A DNA stretch of 35,946 nt from Actinomycetota bacterium (GCA_003168215.1 PMSW01000054.1:1-35946); one strand, 5' to 3'; counted from the stretch's first letter, positions 1-8,474 are shown. Notes: generated from the sequence alone by a model not told the origin. Numbers and translations are program-made.

Positions 1-187
1 CTAGGAAGAGCGGCGACTGGCACTCCGGTACCTGCTCGAGCAGCTCGCGATGCTCAGCGTACCGGGCGGGCAGCGGCGGCAGCTCGCGGGAAAACTCCAG
101 CAGCAGCTGCAGCCGCTCCTTGTCCGGGACGGCGCCGAAGTCTTCGGCGATCTCCTGCAGGCGGGGATTGAGCGTGCCGGCGGTCAC
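1..187 (-). CDS. sufE: SufE-like sulfur acceptor protein (partial, 3' end outside window)
   Basis: This frame is too short for the ORF track but reads cleanly from GTG at 187 to the window edge: [17 protein letters not shown], then [13 protein letters not shown] and [12 protein letters not shown]. The family (SufE/CsdE) accepts persulfide sulfur from a cysteine desulfurase through a cysteine in a V-x-x-C-Q-S-x motif, which is the VPECQSPLF seen here around residue 57. About 62 codons are visible; family members are about 140 residues, so more than half is missing. The start overlaps the stop of the upstream sulfurtransferase gene in a GTGA arrangement, so the two are probably translationally coupled and both act in sulfur transfer. 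The product should be cytosolic. The family call is firm; the cellular partner cannot be told from this window. Confidence 0.85.
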   Translation of the reverse strand, partial: MTAGTLNPRLQEIAEDFGAVPDKERLQLLLEFSRELPPLPARYAEHRELLEQVPECQSPLFL

Positions 188-1065
188 GGATTCTCACCTC
201 GGGTGATGGGAACCCGGACGGTGTTTCCCCACTCCGTCCAGGACCCGTCGTAGTTGCGCACCTGGGGATAGCCCAGCAGGTAGTGAAGCACGAACCAGGT
301 ATGGCTGGACCGCTCTCCGATCCGGCAGTAGACCACGACGTCGTCGTCCGGGCGCAGTCCCATCTCACCGGCGTAGATCGCCTCAATCTCCTCGCGGGTG
401 CGGAAGGTGGCGTCGGCGGCGGCGGCGCGCGACCACGGGACGTTCCTGGCGCCCGGGATATGCCCGCCGCGGAGGGCACCTTCCTGCGGATAGTCAGGCA
501 TGTGCAATAGCTCGCCGGTGTATTCACCGGCGGAGCGCACGTCGATCATTGGCTTGCCGAGATGCGCCACGACCTGGTCCCTGAACGCCCGGATCTTCGT
601 GTCGTCGCGTTCGGTGACCGGGTAGCCGGCGTGGGGCCGTTGCGGCGCCCCGGTTTCCAGCGGCCGGCCCTCGGCGATCCACTTTGTCCGGCCGCCGTCG
701 AGGAGACGCACGTCCGGATGGCCGAACAGCTTGCACACCCACAGCGCGTACGCCGCCCACCAGTTATTCCGGTCACCGTAAAGGACCAGCGTGGTGTCCC
801 GCGCAATACCCTTCTCCGACATCAGCCGTGCGAAGCCCGCACCGTCGACGTAGTCGCGGGTGACAGGGTCGTTGAGCTCGGTGTGCCAGTCGAGCTTCAC
901 CGCGCCGGGAATGTGGCCGGTCTCGTACAACAGCACGTCCTCGTCGGACTCGGCAACGACAAGACCAGGGTCATCGAGATGCTCGGCCACCCACTCGGTC
1001 GTGACGAGGATCTCGGGCCGGGCGTAGTCCTGGAACTTCGGCGCGAAGTCATACGGCAGCGCCAT
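184..1065 (-). CDS. sseA: thiosulfate/3-mercaptopyruvate sulfurtransferase (two rhodanese domains)
   Basis: The product transfers sulfane sulfur from thiosulfate or 3-mercaptopyruvate to an acceptor through a cysteine persulfide in the cytosol. Two tandem rhodanese domains are visible. The N-terminal one (about residues 15-130) contains [24 protein letters not shown]. The C-terminal one (about 160-285) contains [13 protein letters not shown] and the active-site loop [15 protein letters not shown], with the catalytic Cys. The length of 293 residues fits the family (about 280-300). I place the start at ATG 1065 (MALPYDFAP) because GAGG lies 6 nt upstream; the track's GTG at 1077 is the alternative. 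The CRIGERS loop is the form usual in actinobacterial SseA proteins, and thiosulfate versus mercaptopyruvate preference is not decided by it. The gene runs into sufE with a 4-nt overlap. Confidence 0.9.
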   Translation of the reverse strand: MALPYDFAPKFQDYARPEILVTTEWVAEHLDDPGLVVAESDEDVLLYETGHIPGAVKLDWHTELNDPVTRDYVDGAGFARLMSEKGIARDTTLVLYGDRNNWWAAYALWVCKLFGHPDVRLLDGGRTKWIAEGRPLETGAPQRPHAGYPVTERDDTKIRAFRDQVVAHLGKPMIDVRSAGEYTGELLHMPDYPQEGALRGGHIPGARNVPWSRAAAADATFRTREEIEAIYAGEMGLRPDDDVVVYCRIGERSSHTWFVLHYLLGYPQVRNYDGSWTEWGNTVRVPITRGENP

Positions 1066-1244
1066 GGTCACCCTCACCTCCGCTAGCTATCGCCTATAGA
1101 GGCGCACACGGCGCCCCGGGGCCAAAGCCCTTCCGCACCGGTAACGCGGCGGCTGCGCTCAGCCTTCCCAACGTTACTCAGGCGTCGCGGCCAGCGAGCG
1201 CTTGCCGACGGTGGCCGCGACCTCGCGACAACATTTCCCGCCAG

Positions 1245-1487
1245 TTGCCCGGTGAGCCGGAGCGGCTGGACGGCTCCGTACTGCGGCCGGTCCGGGACGC
1301 GACGACGGTCCGGACGCGCGGCGACGAGGTGCTGCTGTCCGACGGCCCGTTCGCCGAGACCAGGGAGTACATCGCCGGCTACGACATAGTCGAGTGCGCC
1401 GACCTCGACGAGGCGATCCAGATCGCGGCACGGCACCCGTGCGCCCGGTTCGGCGCGGTCGAGGTAAGGCCGTTCGCGGAGGACTGA
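1245..1487 (+). pseudogene. DGPF/YCII-domain protein, N-terminus missing
   Basis: The frame reads ATTVRTRGDEVLLSDGPFAETREYIAGYDIVECADLDEAIQIAARHP and ends FGAVEVRPFAED. This is the C-terminal two thirds of a DGPF/YCII-related protein, including the DGPFAETRE signature. Intact members are about 110-120 residues and begin with a hydrophobic strand of the type M-K-Y-M-L-L-I. Here only 80 residues follow the first possible start (TTG at 1245), and the 5' sequence in all three frames lacks that strand. I therefore call it truncated rather than short. It lies 2 nt before the sigma-factor gene, and DGPF proteins are the standard genomic companions of ECF42 sigma factors, so the original pairing is still visible. 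It could still be expressed from a non-standard start. Confidence 0.65.
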
Positions 1488-1489
1488 TC

Positions 1490-2743
1490 ATGCCGTCCGA
1501 CGCCGAGATCGCCGCCGTCTTCCGGCAGGAGTCGGGCCGCATCGTGGCGACCCTGATCCGGATGACGGGGGACTGGGATCTGGCCGAGGAGTGCGTGCAG
1601 GACGCCTTCGCCCGCGCGCTTGAGCGCTGGCCGCGCGACGGCGTCCCGCACCGCCCCGGTGCGTGGCTCACCACCACGGCTAGGAACCTGGCCCTCGACC
1701 GGCTGCGGCGGTCGGCTGTCGAGGCCGCGAAACTGCGGGAGGCGGCAGAGTTGCGGGAGTTCAGCGAGCGGGACGGCGAATCCGGTGACAGCGGCATCAG
1801 CGACGACCTGCTGCGGCTGATCTTCACCTGCTGCCATCCAGCCCTGGCACTGGAGGCCAGGGTCGCGCTGACGCTGCGTACCGTCGCCGGGCTGAGCACG
1901 GCCGAGATTGCCAGGGCGTTCCTGGTGCCCGAGCCGACGATGGCCAAGCGGCTCGTGCGTGCCAAGCAGAAGATCCGCAACGCCGGCATTCCCTACCGGG
2001 TGCCGCCCGGTCACCTGCTGCCGGAACGGCTCGGCGGCGTGCTCGGCGTGCTGTACCTGCTGTTCAGCGAGGGCTACGCCGCGACCGCAGGGGCCGACCT
2101 GGTGCGGCAGGGCCTCTGCGCTGAGGCGATCCGGCTGGCCGGCACGCTGGCTGACCTGATGCCAGACGAGCCCGAGGTGCGCGGCCTGCGCGCGCTCATG
2201 CTGCTGCACGACGCCCGCCGCGCCGCCCGCCTCGACGACGCCGGTGACCTGATTCTGCTCGAGGACCAGGACCGCGGCAGCTGGGACGCGGACCGGGTCG
2301 CCGAAGGGACGCGGCTGCTGGACACCGCACTGCGCCGCGGGCGGCCGGGTCCGTACCAGGTGCAGGCGGCCATCGCGGCCTGCCACGCCACCGCCGCCAG
2401 CGCCGGCGAGACGGACTGGGCGCAGATCGCGCTGCTCTACGGCCGGCTGGTCATGATGATTCCGTCGCCGGTGGTCGAGCTGAACAGAGCAGTCGCCGTG
2501 GCCATGGCCGACGGCCCCGCTGCCGGTCTCGCCCTGGTGGAACACCTGGCAGGCGCAGGCGCGCTGGCCAGCTACCACCTGCTGCCCGCCACCCGGGCAC
2601 ACCTGCTGCGACGCCTCGACCGAACCGACGAGGCGGCCGCCGCCTACCGGGAAGCACTCGCTCTAGCGCCCACCGACGTGGAACGGCGCTACCTTACCCG
2701 GCGGCTGGCCGAGACGCAGGGTGACGAAAGAGTGCGTAAGTAG
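1490..2743 (+). CDS. ECF42-type sigma factor with C-terminal TPR-like domain
   Basis: The product is an alternative sigma factor of the long, fused type (417 residues). Region sigma-2 covers about residues 10-75 (ECVQDAFARALERWP, then PGAWLTTTARNLALDRLRR). Sigma-4 covers about 105-170 (IFTCCHPALALEARVALTLRTVAGLSTAEIARAF, then MAKRLVRAKQKIR). The remaining 240 residues form the helical extension typical of COG4941/ECF42 (LYLLFSEGYAA, LRALMLLHDARRAARL). In known ECF42 factors this C-terminal domain replaces a classical anti-sigma factor and the main targets are the neighbouring DGPF genes. The start is ATG at 1490, 2 nt after the DGPF stop, indicating coupling. The only DGPF gene in this window is truncated, so the factor may control intact copies elsewhere or be decaying itself, though its own frame is intact. 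Confidence 0.9.
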   Translation: MPSDAEIAAVFRQESGRIVATLIRMTGDWDLAEECVQDAFARALERWPRDGVPHRPGAWLTTTARNLALDRLRRSAVEAAKLREAAELREFSERDGESGDSGISDDLLRLIFTCCHPALALEARVALTLRTVAGLSTAEIARAFLVPEPTMAKRLVRAKQKIRNAGIPYRVPPGHLLPERLGGVLGVLYLLFSEGYAATAGADLVRQGLCAEAIRLAGTLADLMPDEPEVRGLRALMLLHDARRAARLDDAGDLILLEDQDRGSWDADRVAEGTRLLDTALRRGRPGPYQVQAAIAACHATAASAGETDWAQIALLYGRLVMMIPSPVVELNRAVAVAMADGPAAGLALVEHLAGAGALASYHLLPATRAHLLRRLDRTDEAAAAYREALALAPTDVERRYLTRRLAETQGDERVRK

Positions 2744-2807
2744 GCCGACTGATTCTGGTTATTGCGGCGATGTGGCGGAGGTACGAACGCGAGCGAAGGA
2801 GTACCAG

Positions 2808-3093
2808 ATGACTCGCCGCCTATGGCGCGGGGATCCAGGTTCATGTCGAAGATCTCGCCGCCCACCTCGCCGGGCGTGAGCGCTGCGACGCCGACGCGCG
2901 GTGGGACGAGCTCCAGCCTGCCTATGAAGACCTGGCGGCCAACGTCGGCCCAGTAGTAAAGGGCGGCTGCCGCACCAGGAGGTACACGCCTGCCGAGCCG
3001 CAGGTGCGTGGCCGTTGCGAGGGCGACGCGCCAGTACCGGCCGTGGCCGCCCGCTGCGAAGTTTCGTCGACTCGCGTTCCGAAAATGAATTGA
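2808..3093 (+). pseudogene. possible frameshifted small ORF with strong RBS
   Basis: An ATG at 2808 is preceded by AAGGAG at 6-nt spacing, a very good ribosome binding site, but its frame stops after 23 codons. The frame one base over, open from 2812 to the TGA at 3091-3093, reads like protein: LAAYGAGIQVHVEDLAAHLAG, then ARWDELQPAYEDLAANVGPVVKGG. It has no usable start of its own. One base difference near the start codon would join the RBS/ATG to this frame and give about 94 residues. I do not recognise the sequence. It fills most of the gap between the sigma factor and the GNAT gene; no other gene is seen there. Confidence 0.3.
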
Positions 3094-3125
3094 GCGCGAC
3101 CATGGGACGGTAGGACCATGGGACC

Positions 3126-4028
3126 GTGCAGGGGACGTCGCGGGCTGGCCGGAAGGTGCTGGCAACCGGCTCCGAGTACCTTCGGCTAGCGACGGCATTG
3201 CTGCAGCGGATGCGCCTGACGTCGGCTACCGGCGGCATCTGGGAGGCGGCCGACGTCCAGTGGTGGTCGCGCCGGGAGCGGTCAACCGATCGGCATGGCC
3301 AGCTGTTCTGGGTCGATGAGCAGGACGAGCCGCTGGCCGCGGTCATCCTCACCGACTGGGGGCCCAGCATCCAGTGCGACGCGCTCGTGCTGCCAGACGA
3401 TCCCGGCTACGAGCGCACGGTATGGCAGGAGGCGCTCGGCCGGGCAGGCGCGCTGGGCTCGACGACCGTCGAGTTTCCGGTGCGCAAGGACGACGCCGCC
3501 GCGATCAGCGAGCTTGCCGGCGCCGGGTTGCGGGCAACCAGCGAAGCCGGCGTTGTCGCGAGCTGGCTCGAGGCCGCCCGCCGCCCGGCTGTGTCAGCCC
3601 TGCCGCCGGGTTACCGGCTCATGTCGCGGGCCGACACTCCCGGCCGGCCGCATCCCATGGTCGCACGCAACGGCCCCGAGGTGGGTAAACGGCTTGGGTG
3701 GTGCTCGCTCTACCGGCCTGACTTGGACCTGATGGTTGAGGCACCGGATGGCCAGACGGCCGGCTACGGCCTGTTCTGGGCTGACCCTGTCACGCGGGTC
3801 GGGCTGGTCGAGCCCATGCGGACCGAGGAACCGCACGGCGGCCGCGGGATCGCCAGCCATATCCTCGCCACCGGGCTCGGCCGCCTAGCGGCATCCGGCT
3901 GCGACCGGGTCAAGGTCGGCAGCGACATCAACCTCTACCTTCGGGCCGGCTTCCGGCCGCTGCACAGCGCCACAGCAGCCACCTACGCACGGCCGCCAGC
4001 TATGCACGGCGCACCGCCGGGAACGTAA
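3126..4028 (+). CDS. GNAT-family N-acetyltransferase
   Basis: The product is a 300-residue protein with a C-terminal GNAT fold. The acetyl-CoA pyrophosphate-binding motif A is visible as EPMRTEEPHGGRGIASHILATGLGRLAASG (about residues 225-255), matching the R/Q-x-x-G-x-G/A pattern. It is followed by VKVGSDINLYLRAGFRPL, the usual late strand and Tyr-containing turn. The N-terminal half (residues 1-150) is not obviously catalytic and may be a second, degenerate GNAT domain, as the total length is about twice a single domain. The start is GTG 3126; ATG codons further in are possible. The substrate cannot be predicted. The gene stands alone in its orientation before a minus-strand block. Confidence 0.75.
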   Translation: MQGTSRAGRKVLATGSEYLRLATALLQRMRLTSATGGIWEAADVQWWSRRERSTDRHGQLFWVDEQDEPLAAVILTDWGPSIQCDALVLPDDPGYERTVWQEALGRAGALGSTTVEFPVRKDDAAAISELAGAGLRATSEAGVVASWLEAARRPAVSALPPGYRLMSRADTPGRPHPMVARNGPEVGKRLGWCSLYRPDLDLMVEAPDGQTAGYGLFWADPVTRVGLVEPMRTEEPHGGRGIASHILATGLGRLAASGCDRVKVGSDINLYLRAGFRPLHSATAATYARPPAMHGAPPGT

Positions 4029-4106
4029 CGGAGGCTCGTGATGCCCGACGCGCCGGTGCCAGTGACCGCCGAGAACACCATGAGCCGACAGCCCGCGGCA
4101 TCCGGA

Positions 4107-4694
4107 TCAAGCCGGTGCGACCAATTTCAAGGCCAGCGCAATGTAATGATCGACAATCGCGTCAGCACTCATCGGACCGTCTGGTTGGTACCATGTCGCG
4201 ATCGCAGTAGTCATCTGTAGCAGGGCGAAGACGGTTACCCGGACGTCCGGCACAGACCCACCGGCTGCGACGCAGGACTGGACGATGCGGGTGAGGACGT
4301 CCTCGTATTCCTTGCGGAGGCCGACGGCCCTGTCGAAGTGATCGGGCGATAGTCGCCCGAGCTGGGCGTTGATGATCACGGCCTCGCGGTACCTGTCGAT
4401 GTGGAATGACACCTGTGAGCGGATGAATGCGGCGAGTCGCTCGGTGGGTGTCGGATCGCTCAGCTCGGCTTCTGCCGCCCGCCACTGCCCATACAGCGCG
4501 GCCAAGGCTGATGCGGTCATGTCCCACAGGATCGCCTCCTTCGAGGAGAAGTGGTTGTACAGGCTCGACGCCTTGATGCCCACACCCTCAGCGATGGCGC
4601 GTACAGAGGTCCCGTCATAACCGGCCGCCGAGAACATGTCCAGAGCCACCCGACGAATCTCGTTGTCAGTGGGCTCGGCTCGAGAGGTCGTCAT
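4107..4694 (-). CDS. TetR/AcrR-family transcriptional regulator
   Basis: The product is a 195-residue repressor-type protein. The N-terminal helix-turn-helix reads IRRVALDMFSAAGYDGTSVRAIAEGVGIKASSLYNHFSSKEAILWDM (about residues 12-58), a textbook TetR DNA-binding domain. The C-terminal helical part (about 70-190) is the ligand-binding/dimer domain and resembles the TetR_C form seen in regulators of fatty acid or acyl-CoA metabolism. ATG at 4694 overlaps the stop of the truncated acyl-CoA dehydrogenase gene in an ATGA arrangement, so they were one operon. With its partner broken, the regulator may now be orphaned. The track's 566-aa ORF in this frame is a read-through of upstream non-coding frame; only its last 195 residues are the gene. 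Confidence 0.9.
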   Translation of the reverse strand: MTTSRAEPTDNEIRRVALDMFSAAGYDGTSVRAIAEGVGIKASSLYNHFSSKEAILWDMTASALAALYGQWRAAEAELSDPTPTERLAAFIRSQVSFHIDRYREAVIINAQLGRLSPDHFDRAVGLRKEYEDVLTRIVQSCVAAGGSVPDVRVTVFALLQMTTAIATWYQPDGPMSADAIVDHYIALALKLVAPA

Positions 4695-5416
4695 GTCGTG
4701 GGTGCAACTCGGAATCGATTGATCTCGCGACGAGCCAGCGCCATTTTGTGAACCTCGTCCGGGCCGTCGGCAATACGGAGCATCCGCGCCTGCTCGTACA
4801 TTTCCGCGAGCGGGGTGTCCTGGCTGAACCCCATCCCGCCGTGCACCTGGATGGCGTGGTCGATGACCCAGGTCGCCATCGCTGGTGCGGCCACCTTGAT
4901 CGCGGAGATCTCGGTAGCGGCACCCCTGTTTCCCACCGTGTCCATCAGCCACGCGGTCTTGAGCACGAGGAGGCGAACCTGCTCGATGCGGATGCGCGCG
5001 TCGGCGACCCAGTCCCGGAAGACGCCCTGCTCCGCGATCGCACGGCCGAAGGGAAATCTGACTAGCGATCGCTGGCACATGAGCTCGAAAGCGCGCTCCG
5101 CCATGCCGATCAACCGCATCGCATGATGTATCCGCCCCGGACCGAGTCTGGCCTGGGCTACCGCAAAGCCGCCGTGCAACTCGCCGAGCAGATTCTCGCG
5201 GGGTACACGAACGTTGCGGTAAACGATCTCCGCGTGGCCACCATGCCCGCTGTCGTCGTAGCCGAAGACGCTCGTCGATCGCTGGACGATCACACCTGGT
5301 ATTTCGAGCGGTACGACGACCATCGACTGCTGGCGGTGTGGCTCGCCACCCTCGTCGGACTTGCCCATCACGATGGCAACCTTGCACCGCGGGCTCATGG
5401 CGCCGCTCGACCATGC
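4691..5416 (-). pseudogene. acyl-CoA dehydrogenase, 3' part only
   Basis: The frame encodes the C-terminal 60% of an acyl-CoA dehydrogenase of the FadE/ACAD11-like type: SPRCKVAIVMGKS, then HRQQSMVVVPL, GHAEIVYRNVRVPRENLLG, ARLGPGRIHHAMRLIGMAERAFELM, and AIQVHGGMGFSQDTPLAEMYEQARMLRIADGPDEVHKMALAR. Intact enzymes are about 400 residues and oxidise acyl-CoA to the 2-enoyl-CoA with FAD. Homology here runs back in frame to about AAWSSGA (5416), upstream of the first ATG (5398), and then stops abruptly. The missing part (about 165-170 residues) includes the N-terminal helical domain and part of the beta domain that contacts FAD, so activity is not expected. The opposite strand starts a P450 fragment at the same spot. 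The stop overlaps the TetR start. Base composition of this stretch is lower in GC than the flanks. Confidence 0.85.
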
Positions 5417-5934
5417 CGCCGTTGCTAGCAGGCGGCGTGAGCACGCAGGGGCACATGTACCCCAGCGTTGTGTCCGGCCTGCTCGATCGAAGCACAGCGT
5501 GGCAGATGTTGAAGTCGGATCCGTCCCAACTCGACTTTAACGGTCCGAGTGACGTCATCGAGGAGTTGATCCGCCTCAAAGGCGTCGTCCAAGGCCTCCC
5601 TCGTGTCACCACTGCTGACGTGGAGCTACGGGGTGTGACGATTCCGGCCGGCTCGTCGGTGAACCTCTGGTACCTGAGTGGGAACCACGACTCCGATCGC
5701 TTCGATGACGCGGACGAATTCCGAGTCCGTGGTATAAGCCGCCACCTCTCGTTCGGCTTCGGCACGCACTCGTGCATCGGGCAGTCGCTCGTGCGCTTGG
5801 TAATCAAGTGCCTTCTCGGCCAACTGGTGAGCCGGTTCTCGTGGCTTGAATCGGTGCCTGGCCAAGATACGAATTGGGGCGAACTCGGCTCCTACTATAC
5901 GCCGTCGACCCTTCTGATAGTCGCTCACGTCTGA
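5413..5934 (+). pseudogene. cytochrome P450, C-terminal part only
   Basis: The frame encodes the last 173 residues of a bacterial cytochrome P450. It begins at the I-helix (LLAGGVSTQG), then has the ExxR motif in EELIRL, the strand region RVTTADVELRGVTIPAGSSVNLWYLSGNHD and the heme-binding loop FGFGTHSCIG, whose Cys would ligate iron. Intact P450s of this class are about 400 residues, so roughly 230 residues, including the substrate-binding B-C and F-G regions, are missing. The 5' end coincides with the broken end of the acyl-CoA dehydrogenase on the other strand. ATG 5413 could start translation, but a functional P450 is not expected. The conserved motifs are intact, so the break is probably recent. 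Confidence 0.85.
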
Positions 5935-6088
5935 GGCGATCAAACCTTCCTTCGCTGCGAACAGAGCCGCCGAGCGAACGCCGACCTGTTGGCGTACGAA
6001 GTGTCCGAGTAGCTGCGCGACTCGTGAGGCCGCCGTCGGCCCCGTTCTGTTCAAGCCACGTGACACCGCAAGTTCACCGGGGCGACGT

Positions 6089-7633
6089 TCAACAGCTGGC
6101 CGTAGCGTCGACAGTTAAGTCGTAGCTGGCCTCTATCAGCCACCGGCCGTCCTGCACAGCCGCCAGCCAGGCGTTGCCGTCCCCGGTGACCAGCTGGAAC
6201 CGGGCACGCCGGCGCGCACTCGCCGCGGCCCACCACCGCTCGCTGACCGGCCATGGGCCGGCCCAGGCGGTGACCGTCAGCCACGGTCCGCCGCCCGCCG
6301 ACAACCGAGCCGGGGGCGCGGAGGCCTCGGCGCGGCCGGTGACCGTCACCGCATCCCCCGCATCGTCGGTAACCCGGGCAGCCAGCGGCACCGGGTAGAC
6401 CGTGGCCGGAGCAGGAGCGGGAATCCGCCCCGGCCACGGACGGCCCGCCGGAAGGAGGGGCGCCCTGGAATCACCGAAAGGCACCAGCGTCACCTGCTCG
6501 GCGGGATCGCGCCCGCCGGCCAGCACGGGCCGCATCACTGCCTCATGCCCCAGCATGGCCTGCACCCTGGTCGCCGCCCGGGCAACCCGGTCACTGATCA
6601 CGGCGTCCCCCCAGAGGCCGAGCTGGCGGCCCTCGTCGCGCACCAGCTGATCGGGAACCAGCCTTAGCCGGATGATCCCGCCGGCCGGGCTGGCCTCGCC
6701 TGGATCCCTCTTGCCAGGCCCACTGCGCTCAGGATCACTGCGCCCAGCATCACTGCGCCCCGCGTCCTGGCTGGCCCGCCAGCTGTCCAGTTGCCAGCGC
6801 ACCCGCTCGGCCACTGCCAGCGCCGACAGCAGCCCGTCATGCCGCCAGAGCCGGGTAATGTCCCGCCCGTCCGCACATGTTGCCTGCACCTGTACCCGGA
6901 CGCAGGCCAGCCCGCGGGCGGCGAGGCCGGCCTGCATCCGCCCGGCGAGCGCCTTCGCGGCGAACACCACCGGCTCGGCCTGGCCGGCTGGCGGATCGAA
7001 GTCGATATGCACGGAGAGGTCAGCTGATGGCTGGCGGGGCGTCAGCGGGCGGGGGTCCAGGCCGCGTGCCAGCCGGTGGGCGCGCGCGCCCGGCACCCCG
7101 AACCGGTTCGCCGCATCGGCCACCGGCAGCCTGGCAAAATCCCCTAGCGTCCGGATTCCCAGCCGCGGCAGCAGATCGGCGAGCACGGGGACGCCCAGCA
7201 CGCTGACCGGGTAAGGGGCCAGGAAAGCGGGCGTCGCGCCCGGCGTCACGATCACCCCCGGCGTCACGATCACCCCCGGCGTCCCGGTCCCGGCAGAAGC
7301 CCCGGCGGGGTCACGGGGAGGGGCACGGGCAGCGAGCTGGGCGGCGAACAAGCCGTCAGCGACCCCTGCCCGGCAGACGATACCGAGGGCAGCCACCGCG
7401 TCCGTGATCTTCCTGGCGAGTGCTTCCTCGCCACCAAAGTACCGGGCTGGTCCCCCGGCGCCGATGGCGCAAATCCCTGGCCGTACCACCTCCACCCGCG
7501 GGCAGAACTCCGCAACCGCGGCCACCACCTGCTCGAAGGCCCGCGCCTCCGGGCCGGCATCCGGTACATCGGGCGACCAGTCAGGGCACCATACGGCCAG
7601 CACCCGCCGTGGCGCGCCACGCGCTTTGCTCAT
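6089..7633 (-). CDS. imuB: ImuB, Y-family polymerase-like mutasome protein
   Basis: The product (514 residues) is the catalytically inactive Y-family polymerase homologue that bridges the beta clamp and DnaE2 in SOS mutagenesis. It begins RVLAVWCPDW, where active Y-family enzymes carry the first metal-binding Asp. The region ICAIGAGGPARYFGGEEALA replaces the SxDE catalytic motif, as expected for ImuB. The thumb and little-finger regions follow (LGIRTLGDFARLP, RAHRLARGLDPRPL). Two small internal duplications are visible: GVIVTP twice near residue 125, and SDAGRSDAGRSD in a Ser/Asp/Gly-rich linker near residue 310. ATG 7633 overlaps the imuA' stop (ATGA). The longer track ORF extends into imuA' in another frame and is not the gene. 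No dnaE2 is present here. Confidence 0.87.
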   Translation of the reverse strand: MSKARGAPRRVLAVWCPDWSPDVPDAGPEARAFEQVVAAVAEFCPRVEVVRPGICAIGAGGPARYFGGEEALARKITDAVAALGIVCRAGVADGLFAAQLAARAPPRDPAGASAGTGTPGVIVTPGVIVTPGATPAFLAPYPVSVLGVPVLADLLPRLGIRTLGDFARLPVADAANRFGVPGARAHRLARGLDPRPLTPRQPSADLSVHIDFDPPAGQAEPVVFAAKALAGRMQAGLAARGLACVRVQVQATCADGRDITRLWRHDGLLSALAVAERVRWQLDSWRASQDAGRSDAGRSDPERSGPGKRDPGEASPAGGIIRLRLVPDQLVRDEGRQLGLWGDAVISDRVARAATRVQAMLGHEAVMRPVLAGGRDPAEQVTLVPFGDSRAPLLPAGRPWPGRIPAPAPATVYPVPLAARVTDDAGDAVTVTGRAEASAPPARLSAGGGPWLTVTAWAGPWPVSERWWAAASARRRARFQLVTGDGNAWLAAVQDGRWLIEASYDLTVDATASC

Positions 7634-8445
7634 CCCGCGCTCATCCCGCGCCAGGGCGAGGCGACCCCGCCCGTTTCCCCGTCCCGGCCAGCGAGCCCGC
7701 CGATGCCCAGCCCGCCGATGCCTGTGGCCACGACGGCCACGGCGCCATCCGGACCCGGCAGCCACAGCCACCGGGCGCGCGGCCGCGCGGCCGCGCCCCG
7801 CCCGTCCGCCACCACCTGCACCAGGCGGGCACGCAGCCGTCCGTGGCCGGACCCGATCCCGGTCCACTCCTGGCGGGCCACGATCAGCCGGCACTGCGCG
7901 CCGTCCCAGTCCCCCGCCACCACCAGGACCCCGCCGTGCCGCCGCGCTACCGCCTCAAGACGGCGGCGAACCTGAGCGGACGGCCGGGCCGGCGGGCGCA
8001 GGAGAACCAGCTCACAGCCATCAAGCAGGGATGCCACCACCTGCGGCCAGCCCTCGCCAGGGTCCGCGATCAGCAGCAGCCGGCCGGGATCCAGGCCGGC
8101 GTCCGCCGCCGCCACCACGCCGAGATCCGGCAGCCCGGCTATCGCGCACCATCCCCCGGCGATCGATGCCCCGGCGGCGAGCACAAGGCAGAGCAGGCTG
8201 CAGTCCCCCGCTGCCACCACCGACCCGCGCTGCAGCCCGCCGGGCAGCAACTCCCGCAGCGCGGGGAGCACCGGCAGCACGTCAGTACCGCAAAGCGCTG
8301 CGTCCCCGGATGGCAGGCCAACACCGGGAATTACGCAGCCACCGGGCCGCATGCCGCTGGCAGCCGGAATCCTGCCGCCGGGCGGCATCCGGTCCCCGAC
8401 CTGCCGCGGAGACAACGACGTGACCTGCGCGTTCTCCGCTCTCAC
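7630..8445 (-). CDS. imuA': ImuA'-like RecA-fold mutasome protein
   Basis: This 271-residue protein directly precedes and overlaps imuB (ATGA) and is called from position and fold-like features. RecA-type strands are visible in LPALRELLPGGLQRGSVVAAGDCSLLCLVLAAGASIAGGWCAIAGLPDLGVVAAADAGLDPGRLLLI. The Walker A position reads AAGDCSLL, lacking the GKT/S of active RecA, which fits ImuA' proteins that have lost ATP binding. It is thought to act with ImuB and DnaE2 in damage-induced translesion synthesis. The start is GTG 8445, only 10 nt from an SOS box. A GATAGT -10-like hexamer ends 6 nt before the GTG, suggesting a leaderless, LexA-controlled transcript. Sequence conservation in this family is weak, so context carries much of the call. 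Confidence 0.78.
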   Translation of the reverse strand: MRAENAQVTSLSPRQVGDRMPPGGRIPAASGMRPGGCVIPGVGLPSGDAALCGTDVLPVLPALRELLPGGLQRGSVVAAGDCSLLCLVLAAGASIAGGWCAIAGLPDLGVVAAADAGLDPGRLLLIADPGEGWPQVVASLLDGCELVLLRPPARPSAQVRRRLEAVARRHGGVLVVAGDWDGAQCRLIVARQEWTGIGSGHGRLRARLVQVVADGRGAAARPRARWLWLPGPDGAVAVVATGIGGLGIGGLAGRDGETGGVASPWRGMSAG

Positions 8446-8455
8446 AGATCCACTA

Positions 8456-8471
8456 TCGAACTTACATTCGA
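8456..8471 (-). promoter_or_regulatory. LexA (SOS) box upstream of imuA'-imuB
   Basis: Read on the minus strand the site is TCGAATGTAAGTTCGA, which matches the actinobacterial SOS box (TCGAAC-N4-GTTCGA) at all but one position. It lies inside a longer perfect inverted repeat, CTATCGAA-N6-TTCGATAG (8453-8474). The box ends 10 nt before the GTG of imuA' and overlaps the likely promoter, so LexA binding would block transcription of imuA'-imuB directly. Confidence 0.85.
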
Positions 8472-8474
8472 TAG

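Noticed and set aside
4107-5807. 566-aa minus-strand ORF in the track
   Set aside because: Only the last 195 residues are a gene (TetR). The upstream part runs through the dehydrogenase and P450 remnants in the wrong frame and has no family features.
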